From Pyrrhosoma nymphula (Eukaryota > Arthropoda > Insecta > Odonata > Coenagrionidae), in NCBI GenBank assembly GCA_963573305.1, contig OY754329.1, positions 131,923,422-131,987,421 on the forward strand: DNA of 64,000 bases. The letters are read 5' to 3'. The notes beneath the pieces were generated by a model. It was not told the origin of the DNA, searched no databases, and saw only the letters and a program-made list of their open reading frames with translations. Each line of letters begins with the position of its first letter. The first letter of the stretch is position 1. The translations under genes and the position numbers were made by a program. Shown in pieces: positions 22,168 to 34,100 of the stretch.

Positions 22168-25100
22168 ATGGATTACTTGACTCTTGTGATGTCCGTGTTC
22201 GCCGGGTCATCAGTTGTTCTTTTAACCGGCTTAAATTTATACTTTAAAGTCAGGTATGGATGCGCCAAGGGTTATGAGTGATGTATTATAGCCTTCATTT
22301 TGAATAAGGCACTTAGCTAATTAAAAATCTGACCGAATATTGTCATTTTAATTTCAGGAGAAAGTATCCTATCACTGTTAATTGCTGGTTTTGCAACGAG
22401 AACACTAAGGTTCCCTACGAAAGTAGAAATAGCTGGGAGTGCCCCTGGTGTGATCAGTATAATGGGTTTACGCCGGTAAATGCCATCCCTATCGATTTCC
22501 TTTGGAAGTAATTTAAATTAGGAGAGTAAATTTCACACTTTTTTATAGGATGGTGACTACAACAAGAGCATACCAGCTCAGTACAATGAGGACTTAAATA
22601 GCCCCATATCACCGAGACAAGAAAAGGACCAGCCTAAGAAGAATAAGGTCGGGCTCTGTTGGAAGTGTAACTGCAATCAGGAATTGAAAATTTACCAACT
22701 TTCGTCTTTTACTCCTATAAATCCTCTCAAATATGACCAAGAAATTGAAGGCTTCAGGTAAACTTGATTCCATTATGATAATATTGAGTTATACTTATTG
22801 TTGGGGTTATCTGTTTAAGACCGAAAGTGAATCTTAGGCTATAGGGAGTAATTTTTTCTCTCACTGAAGTGTTGTGAGAACTTTAATGATGTTATTACAA
22901 CATCTGCAATATAGTGTAATCTTCGTAGTGAACTTGCAATTCTTTGTAAGCAGTGTTATATTTACTGCTGAATGCCTAGATTGTGTGCCTCTCGTTTAAC
23001 TGAAATGTGAGTGAACCGTTTTGTTCTCTACAGTCTTTTTGCATGGGTGATTTTACATCTTTTCAGGAGGAAGTTGGAGAAGGAGTATAAGTTGTGCGGT
23101 TTGTGTGAGGGTGTCGTTGCTCGAACTCTAAAGAAACAACACGATTGGCTTCTGGGGCTCAACTTCGAGCAGCTTCAAAGGAAAACGTTGTTGTTGCAGA
23201 AGAAGGTAAGTTTTAAGGCCGCTTTACACGATGAAAGATTTTGTACAAACGAATGTACGTGAGAATGTACGTTTGTCTCAACGAAATTAGAACAGGTTCT
23301 ATTTCCCGTGCAGGCATTGAGACATTCGCACAAGTGTTCATACAATTTGCCGCTTTACACGATACATTTTGCCTCATGCAAGAGTTCACGGAAGAGTTTG
23401 TACAAACAAATGTACCGTGTAAAACGGCCTTTACATTAAGGCCTGTTGAGTACTTTTAAGATAAACAACTTCACAGCCAAATGCTGCAAAATATGCCCCT
23501 TTTCTCCAATTTGTTCTTTTTTACTGCAGCCATGACATTTCTAATTATTTCCTTTGTGTTAACCATTTTTTCCTGTGGTTTTAAGTAATTATCAATTTAT
23601 ATTTCAGTTAAAGCCAAAAATCAAATATGGCTGTCAGTGGACAAGTAAATATGGGCCAGGAATTATCCACCATTTGTTGGTGGTCTGTGCTGCATGGATG
23701 TCGTTGGCTCATGGTGTTCGAGCACACACAGAAAATCCTACGTACATCACTTACATCCTCTCTCTATTACCTTACTCTGTCCTGCCTGTCATTCCCTTGA
23801 CACTGAAACATGAAGTCGCTCTCATTGGTGCCACATTGTTTGCTCATGTCATTGCCAGTCTCATGATTCGGCATAGAGGACACATCAAACAAGGATCTAT
23901 TTCAACACTGACATTAGATGCTCTTTGCTTCCTGATGTGGCTTTGCCTGCAAACTCTGTCCTGGTTAAGTCAGCCTGAAACTCAGGAATGGGCTCATAAG
24001 CAGTTGGATGCAGATTGGATTTCGTCACTGGATTTTAATACCTGTATGGTAAGTGTCATAATGAAGGAAAATGTGCTGATGTGTTAAAATGGGGATAGTT
24101 ACTTATTCTTCTATAGATAATTTCATTGTTTGCCACTGTGTACACACTCAGTGTGGGTTGTTGGCAACGGTGTATCCAGGGGGGGGGGGTGTCAATCCAT
24201 ACATATATAGTGGTCCAGAGGTGGTTGGTTGATGATGTTTTTATTTTTACCATACAAACTACCATTTATTGAGAATACAAATGTCATTATTTTATTTGTT
24301 TAAATTTTATTTACCTGACAGGTGCCATTTCAATGTTAATGAAATACCGATTTATATAGACTATTTCAGTGTTCTGCAGAAAAGAAAATATCTCCTATTC
24401 TGTGTATCCTAGGACAATCAAACAAAAACCAATCGATTCAGTAAATAATGAACTTAAATAAAGGTAGGGTGATGTATCAACCTCAAATTAAGTCTGAGGG
24501 TCCAAATATTGCGTCAAAGTTTGCATCACTTAACTTTTAAAAAATCAATTTTTACAGTTTTTTTATGTAGGAAGGTAAGAGATTTAAGTTTTGTGATATT
24601 TTTATTTAAAAATTATAGAACCATGCTTTAAGTATGCTGAATTTAAAGTTGTGGAGGTTAGTGGTTTTTTAATTAAAAGTTTTTAAAGTTCTTGATTTTT
24701 CAAAATTTTCAAAGTTTAATGTCCATTATCTTTGTTGGGCATGAAAATAAAAATTTGAAATTTGGCCCATTTATAGTCCTTTATATGAGGAATAACCAGT
24801 ATAAATTTTGGGTAAATGAGCGATATGGTCCAGTCTGGGAGAAAATTTTTGTGAGAAACGTAGATAAGTGAGGGGTATAAGAGAAATCATGAAAAACTCA
24901 TGATCAAACTCAAAATCATGAAACCTCTCGGAGCTACACTATAATCTTTGGAAGTACCTCGTTCCACTGCCTCCATACGGAACTTTCATCACAATCTCGC
25001 CTCTCTGTAATTTTACGCAAACCAATCACCATTGGGGTGGGTTCTGTAATCACCAACAGGGCGGCCCGCAGGGCCCAAGGGTGGTTGGGTACAGATCATA

Positions 25101-28100
25101 GTGTCTTCAACCTGAAGCCATATGTTATTCATGTCTTGAGTAGTTTTGTCCTATATCAGCTGTGGTTTCCAAGTTGATCTCAGCTTTGTAGCTTGAGGTG
25201 TACATAAAGGGTACTCCCTAATTTGTTACTAGTGTATACTGCATAGTGTACCAGGGTTGCTGCAGGCATGGGATACCTGGAAAAGTCATGGATATTGAAA
25301 TTGGGCCTTTAAAATCTGGAAAAGTGAACGGGAATGTGAAATCACCGTGGAAATTTGCTTTTCCAAATCAAAAACTAATCATATTCAATAAGTTAGGAGT
25401 ACCATTTTAGGCATATCTTGTCAGTTGAATGCTGTCGTCACCATCTCAAGATGTGCAACTTGGTCTCCCATTTCTTTGTCAAGCTGTTATTGTCTTTTCT
25501 CCCTCCCTGACGCGTTTTAGCCAGTACATAATAAAAGACGTATGTTCCTATTTAAATCCATTACATACCCTCTATATCCGAGCATCAGACGAGCCTGCCT
25601 CAGCTATTCCCTTGTTTTTTTCCCTTGATTCCCTATTGATTTTCCCCTCTACTCCCCTTATCGCATAAGGCCACTGATCTTAAACTATATTAAAACCTTT
25701 ACATGTACCCATTATTTTACAGCCCGTGTAGTTTTTTCTCCCATTCCATTTATTTCTCCGAAACATTTCACCGTCCAACATTATTGTCTATTTCTTACGT
25801 GCAGTAATAATGCTCTCAATTTATTAATCATTCAGAGGTGAATCTTATTTACATACATGCAATGCGTTCCGTTCCAATGCATTCACGCAGCTATTATTAT
25901 ACCTACTTGCGGTGTTTGAACATCATTTCTGTTCAGTTGCCATCAGAAAGCATTTAAATTAAAGATTGTAACACAATGAGTGGTGTTTACTCGATGGATA
26001 TCTACGCGCGTGTTGATGCGTGAACGTATTCACCATAAAAATTTTCTGGGGTGGGGTGGTTACGGTATGAGCTCCTTCGGGGTGATCCTACTGACGCCTG
26101 TCTCCCTTTCAACCTGGGTCGTCGGTGTCCGACGCGAGTGGACGAACTACCTTGGGAACAATGAATTGCTAGGGACGAAGAGAGCAAAAAATTTGGAATA
26201 ATCTTTAAAAAATGAAATAATATGATGAATGAATAAATGAGGTGACGAAGAGAGAAAATAGTCGCCTTTGAATTTCTTTTATTCTCTAAATAGCTGGCAT
26301 GTATCAATTATTCAGCAATTAGACATCGCACCTCGGGAGACCCTTTTCTTTGTGCTAAGCCTGTTCTCTAAGTATCAACTAGGTTACCGGACCAGACCTA
26401 GCTACAAAATAATTTTCAGTAGAGAATGTAATCACGTGAATTTTGGCTTGCAACGTAAATCTTATTTGTAAATTATATTCTTCGCACGTTTTTTGCCTTG
26501 CTCTTCTTTGGTATAGGAATTAGTACAGTCTTCTCGAAGTCTTCCGGCCACACTCCATCCTCATAAATCGTACGAATAAGAGCTAAATGTTTTCCCCTTC
26601 CATTCTTTCCCATGCTCTTTAAAAACTGCAGGTATGTCATATATTCCTACCGCCTTATTCCTCTTAGAGCTCTTTTGATTTCACTATCTAGGATACCTGG
26701 TCCAATGCCATCTCTGTTGATGTCGTCTTCCCTTTCTATATCTGACATATTGGGCCTTATTTCTTTACCATACAGCTCTTCAACATGCTCCTTCTACCTC
26801 TCCTGGATCTCTTTTGGTTCTACGATCACCTTTCCTGTTTTGTCTATTATCGTTGTAATTCCCCTTCCCTTATTACCACCTGTCAGTTCCTTTACTTTCC
26901 TATATAATGCATCTGATCTTCCCTCTTTTTGGTATTTCTCTAACGAGTCGATCTGTTCTCTCCACCACGTCTCTCTTGCTTTCTTAGTTTCTCTTCTAAG
27001 CCTGTTATTTAATTCTCAGCATTTTCTTTTACCTAGCTCTTGAGTTTACGCTCTGCCATTTCCTTCTCTCCTGCATCTCCATTATCATCTCCTTCGTGAT
27101 CCACAGTTTTCTAATTTTAGTTGCACTGACTACGTCTACCATTGCTTTAGCCGCTTCTACAATTCCATTTTTCAAACTTCCCCATTCATCTTCCACTGAT
27201 CTAACTCCATGTTTCTCACCCATTTTCTCATCCACCTTCTCTCGATACTTCTTCATTGCCCCGGTTAATGCCTCCGTATTCCATTTTCGTACCCTCTTTC
27301 CCATTCTCATCTTTTTCAGTTTTACCCGACATTTGATGACTAATAAGTTGTGGTGTGTGTCTGCATCAGCTCCTGGATAACTATGCGAGTTTTTAACACT
27401 TCCTGTATATTTGTCGAACCATTATATTATCTACCTGGAACCTATCTGTCTCTCCCGGCTTCTTCCAAGTGTACCTACGTCGAGGTTGATGTCTGAACCA
27501 TGTATTTGTAATCACTAGGTTATTTCTACGGCATAACTCCACAGCTTTCTCGCTGTGGTCGTTTCTCCTTCCTACCCCGTAATCGCCCACCTCCCACCCA
27601 TCTCTGCCCTCACCTACCACCGCGTTCCAATCCCCCATTACTACTAAGTGCTTACTCCCAGGTATCCTACCAATTATTTCCTCTAGCTGATCGTATACAC
27701 CATCTACCTCCTCCTCGTTATGATTAGAGGTTGGCATATAAACGTGGATTATAACTAAATTCAGGGTGTCCGGCGACCTGGAAAAACTTGAAAACCTGGA
27801 AAACTCAGGGAAATATTTTATCCTGGAAAACTCTGGGAATTTTTTTATTTTTCCAAAAAACCCTGGAAAATGCACGGTAGCCGATTTCCATTAAGGCAGA
27901 GAGAGAGCTTAAACCTATGCCTTTGCTTGCATTATGCTCGTCTCAGCGTAGCCTTGCACTTCCTGTTCATTTCATACTCTTTTCGTAGCTGTGTACCCAC
28001 TCGCAGCTTGTGCTTTGTCACCCCACCCACCTCTCCCTTAGTGCAGTCCAGGGGGCCAATTGCATAAGAAGGCAAATTCCAGATGGAATAATTAATGCCA

Positions 28101-31100
28101 TGTAAAATGGCCACTATGAATGGAATCGGAATTGATGCCAAAATGTGATTGTATATCTCCGTCAACAGAAACAGAATTCTGCACGGATATCTTGATTCCG
28201 TTCGAAGAGCCATAGGATTGGAATTCTTGGTGTTGCCAAATTTACGAAAAATCTAAACGGGTGCGGATGGGTGCGAGCGGTGGCATTTCCTGCAATTATA
28301 TGAAAACCATTCGGCCGGCAACCTAAATGGATAATTGGGCATTCTTATATAATTGATAACCTTCTCCAAATAATCTCAACCCTCCTTATTTTAATGTTTA
28401 CAGAAATGTTTTTGAAGGAACGGAAATACATTTTGTGGTCACTGCGTGTTGAAATTACGGCCCTCGGGTTTGAAATCGACAGGACCACTGTACAGGGGCA
28501 ACCCCAGCTAATTATAATTCGTGTATTGTCCAACATATATAATTTTGTTCCAATTTAATTCTTCCACGAAATTTTGGCTAATTGGAAAATGACTTTCCTG
28601 ATTGCTTCCAACAATGGCGAAATGATTTATAAATGTTGCTTACAAAATTACCTAGAAGAGGTAGAAGAATTATTTCAGTGAGTTTGTTGGAGATATTTGA
28701 AAAAGACGAATGATGTGAATTGCAGTAGCATCGGAAAGACGACTAGCCTCGTGGGGCACAATCGTGCATCCCCTTCTTCCTCTCTCCTTTAATTAATTTC
28801 AGAATTGCGCTGGACATCTAGGCGCCCTGATATCAGAGGATATGCTGTGCTATGATATCAGAGCGGACGCTTCCAAGTCAGTGTAGCAGTGTTACGTGTC
28901 TTTTTAGGGGAAAGTGCTGCAAAAGATGTACTATGAGCATTTGAAGCAGGTGCATCCCAGTCCAAAGTAAAGATGAAAGGGCAAGTTTTTAAGTTCTCCT
29001 TGACCGGCCCTAAAGTAAATAGGGCATTCTTAAAGAATCTAAAAAGTCAGCTGAAATTCAAGTGTGTCCCAGGGGATCCTGTTCTGGACTTGGGACATGT
29101 GGTTTACATACCTTTCAAGACAGGTTGTATCAGCACTGGCTGGAACCTAGTCCAATATCTGAGAGCTGTATGAAATCTATCAAAAAATGCTACTTCTCGG
29201 CGAGCTGATTTGACCAACATTACGGGTACCTCCCGGGTTTTCCTGGTGAAGTTTTGTGCCATTCGGTGGTTCGAAAATAAAATAGTGGCAGCCAGGGCAC
29301 AACAAATCTTACCAGCTGTTGAAGCATTTGTGGAGGAAGTGGAAAGGGCAATGAAGGATCAAAGGGAGGTAAAACCAAAGCTTACAATTGGAAATCCTGA
29401 TAGTAACAGCTACCAGGTAGTGTGTGAGGTACAAGATTCTGAGAGCTTGTCTCACCTTCTTTGAGACTATGGCTGCTATAGTTGAGCCATTTCTAATGAA
29501 ATTTCATTCAGATGTCCCAAAAGTTCCTTATCTTTATACTTCCCTCCAATCTCTTATTAGAGATTTTATGAGTACATTTGTGGTACCTGAAGTCATGAAG
29601 AGTCATACCATCTTCCAAATAGATCTGACTGCCGATGGTAATCTGCTGCTACCTCAGGAATTTGGCATTGGTAACGGAACCAAGAAAGGTCTGGGTCAAT
29701 GTAAGGTGTCCAAGAAGGATATCTTAGGGTTCCGGCATGAATGCCAAACAGTTTTGAAGAGCATGGTGTCAAAAATTCTTAATAAAATGTCCCTGCCTTA
29801 TTCGTTCACTAAGTCTATTGCATGTTTGGATCCAAAAGTGGCAATCGATGCTGAAGTTGCCAAGAGATGTTTAGGCTCAGCATTGCTTTATCTTACAGAA
29901 TTGAACCACATTGGTGGCTATGAGGCTGATGCTATTGATAAAGAATTCAAGAATCTTTTTGAGATTAGGTCAGTGAAGCACATGCTCAAAGAGTTTGATG
30001 GAGATCATGATTGTCTTGACCAATTCTGGATGTCAAACTGTATTGGAGATAGAAGTGGATGACAATCTAAAGAGATTTATCAGGCTTGTCTTTATTCCAT
30101 GGCAATGCCAGCCTTGAGAGAGGTTTCTCCGATAACTCCTTTCTTTTTGTTGAAAATTTAACTGAAATCTCTCTGGTTCCCTTAGTACCATTGACGATGC
30201 GATCAGGGTGGCGGGGGGTGTTAGATCCGTACCAATTACAATGCAATTAATTCACAGTTTCGGAAATGCTCATGCAAAGTACAGTGAAGCCTTAGCGGGG
30301 AAAAGAAAAGGTATCAAGACCTCGAGAGAAAAAGTATATGAAAGAGGTTCTGCAAAAGGTTCCTGACCTGCAAACCAAAAAACTTCATTTCTTGAAAAGC
30401 CAAGAAATTTGTTTAAGTTGAATCGGAAATGCATTCATTGGGCAAGATTTCACACCAGTGTCTTCTTTTATTTGTTAGTTCTTTATCAAACTAGTCTAAT
30501 TCTAAATGATCTAAGACTTTTCCGATGAATCTGATATATAAGTTTTTAATGGGTATTCCACCAGCATTAGGCATCATATTTGCCATATAGACTGATTCTA
30601 GTTTATTGTGTTCAATTGCACCTGACATTTCTCGTATTTAATGTTGGCAAAATATGCCCATTTTATTAGAAATTCATTAAAAATATGTTAGCAAAATGCA
30701 AAAATTTGCCTGGAAAACTCAGGGAAAAAAGAAATTGAGATACACTGGACACCCTGTAAATTCCTTGGATCTGCCTTTAGTTCCATGACTATTATCCTAT
30801 CACTCATCTGTTCTGCATACACTACTTTCCTACCAAGTCTCCTATTCATTACGAATGCAACCCCACGCTGAATTTCATTCCCTCCACTATATATTACTCT
30901 ATAGCCATCGCTCCAGTGGTTCCCATCATCCTTCCATCTTACTTCACCCAGACCCATGATGTGTACACCCACCCTCTCCATTTCTTGCTTTTTATTCTCT
31001 AGCTTCCCCATCCTCGGCATAGTCCTAACATTCCATGTGCCTATTCTGATCGTTTCGTTCCTTTTCTTTATCTTCTTTTCCTCTGCTGCTGTATTTTCTG

Positions 31101-34100
31101 AGCAAGGATTTTGTGTGATGGCCACCGCAGGGGCCTTGCTCCCACCGCTGCCAGGCACGAAGACTGGCCCTCTGGGCCGAGTCCCGTAGTTGCCAGCACT
31201 AATTATCATTTCAAAACTGTCCGTAATTTCAAGGTTTTTGTTTTAATTGAGATGGTATTCAGTGGCCTTACTCAATAGTGTTTTTTACGTGACACCGTCA
31301 CTTCAGAGGCTGCCCCACTGGGGTCAGACTCCCTTTGCAGCCGCCTCACTGAGGTACAGATGCTGCACTGACTACCATTCGTCTCTCTCCTAACCTTCGA
31401 CCAATCTGGCATGGGTGACCCTACCAGGGGATTATTTTGTAATCTCACCTTTTTAATGACTCTTTGCGGGAAGGCGGAAAATCCGTTTCGCTCTCCTAAT
31501 GAACGGCTCACGATCGGTCAAGGTCCGATGGTGGCTCCATTTCACGTTCCTAACGACAGGTGAGATGGAACAAATGAAATGCAGAGCCAAATGAAACGGA
31601 TCAAGAGTTGAAAGATACGGATCAAGAGTCGAAAGAGCGGATGAATTAAATAAGTAGACCAGCAGTTCACCTCTTGAGAGCCGAAGATAGTCACGCCGCC
31701 TTGTGGCAGAGTTGAACTACGAAAAATGACATAATTTTACACATTTAAGATGTATTCTCACTTAAGTGTGATTACAAAATAACCCCCCAGGAGTATTGCT
31801 CCCGCCAGTTCAGCTCTAGGGGTCATCGGGGCACGCAAGCCCTTCCACCACAACAAGGTTGTTGTCCAAGGGAAAGGTATTTTGGGATAGCCAACAAATA
31901 TTTATTTAGAAAATCCACTGCCCATACAATTAGTGATGGTGGACACATGCTGAGATAATAGCCGCTAAAGGGCTCGAGGTTCGAGCAAAGTTGCCAAGGG
32001 AAGGGTCTTGCCACCCACTGAGTAGAGACTCAAAGGGTCGAAGGAACACCCTTCCCAAATGCTTCAGAGGTGGTCACCTCCCTACCCTCCATGACCTCTA
32101 TAGGTGACGTCCATTCTTTTGCGTAGAGAAATCCCCGACGTCTATGTTAGATGTCTGGTCTTTTGCATAAGGAAAACCCTGACTAATATAGGTGATGTTC
32201 GGTACGAAAGGGTTAAAATACGCACTTGCTAAAGAATGGATATTTTCACCTGAATAAAATTTTGGCCTTAAAAATATGAATTAATCCTGGAATATCTTAA
32301 TCTCTGGTCTGTAACAACCCTGTGTAACCTATGGGCCGCAACACTATTTTAGTTGATATTTAGGCCTGGTTAATTAAAAGTCTCATTATTTTACATGTTG
32401 TTATTTTGTGGGAATGGGTTGTGAACCCTCTTTGATAAACATGTGTCCCTTGAATTTCATTAGAAGACATTTCAACTTCTATTGCCTAATGCCAAAGAGA
32501 CTGGTGTGATGCATGATTTCATGTTTATTCTCTTGAAGATAGCTGTGGATTTTAAGATTTTAGATGGTTTTATTTATTCAGGTTTTATCATATAAGTTGG
32601 TAGATTTTCTGAGTACATACATGGAAATCATATATTGGGTTGATTTGTAGTTTTAAAACTTTTCTAAATTCATTGAAGACTTGTAAGATGTTAGCTATGC
32701 ATTGGATTTTTACTGAAAGATTTTACAGCGTTGTGGTTGCTTAGCTCGAACGGATCTATATTTCAAGTAGAAAAAGAGGCGTAATTATTCCCTGAAGCTG
32801 TTTTTAATTTGGGTTGTCGTCTTTTTGTTGGTATAATCTTACTTTTTTCATGAATTGTTGCTGTCCTTGTTAAAAACTTCGTTTTGATGCCCTTTTCTGT
32901 GAGTAGGTGTCAAACTCCTATATACATACTGTGAAGTGCACATCTCTTACTGGCCACTGATTTTTTTTACTCTGTATAAATTATGGTGAAGAAGGTTTAG
33001 TGGTCCATTAACCTTTATCCACCGGATTTAAATCCCAGTGTTTTCGCCTAGATGCTGGATTTAAATGGATGCATACCCGGAGCCAGGATGTTTTGGGCAT
33101 TCACGGCATGCAGCGAAAACATTTCAAGGGACTTTGCGGGCACGCTAGATTTTTAAAGGTTAATTGTTAGAATCATGTAAAGTTTATTATTAGCCCATTT
33201 TATGTTCGAGTTATGATATGTATAATGAAACAAAAGGTAAACATGACTGAATGCACACTTTTATGCATACTGTGGGGTATGATATTTGATATCCTTGGGG
33301 TTACAAACTCTTCAAAAATCTTTCATGTGGCAAAGTCAAGTAATAGCAGCATCCAGTGATGTATTGCATATTTATATTTTTTTGTTATGTTGTGGGAGGG
33401 TTATCAGTGGCTGAATCACCAGCATACATCGTGTTGATGGAAAGGTTTCAACTGTCACTGGTGGAGGAGATGGGGTAAAAGAGGTTAAAGGATGGGGAAG
33501 TGTAGAAGACTTAGTGATGTATTATTGCGAGTGAAGTGATTTGGGGGGTGGTCCCTTTTGCCATAGATTGAATTCCCCTTTTGCTATCAATTATCCTTAG
33601 TCTTTTTGCTGCATGATGAATGCTAGAATTGCTAGCAAGTCCCAATGATTGTGAGGTCATGCCTTCTAATCAAGGAATAAATATTTTTAGTTGTCACAAT
33701 TTGTGTACCTTAGGTTAATGTCAATGTTATTCTTTTTACAGGAGATTACTTCATATGTTGTTTTGGCTTCACAAGTTGTGGTTACTCTCATCCCCCGGCC
33801 TGTTGTAGTGGCTGAAAGGAAACCTAAGCAGAAATATGCTTTTACTCGTTTGAATGTCAAGCAAAACCCTATTCAGTAAGTTATTTTTACTTTATTACTG
33901 GTATGATAGAAGGTATACATCCATATAATTTTTTTTGTGGGCTCTTTGGCAAGATCTTGTTTATTGCCTACGAAATCACCATTTAAACATGAGTCACTTA
34001 TTACATGATCAATGTTGTCATTTCATCATTCTATTCAATTTATCAGTGGTACTTTTCACTCAGTGAACCTCTTGAGACTGATGAAAACTATTGTATTGAG

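Noticed and set aside
26612..27380. Plus-strand ORFs of 143 and 94 codons
   Set aside because: They are antisense to the RTE linker and reverse transcriptase region.
25253..32333. One large transposon bounded by CAGGGTTGCTGCAG and CTGTAACAACCCTG
   Set aside because: The ends match only partly, no target duplication is visible, and the 7-kb interval holds unrelated elements; more likely two separate fragments.
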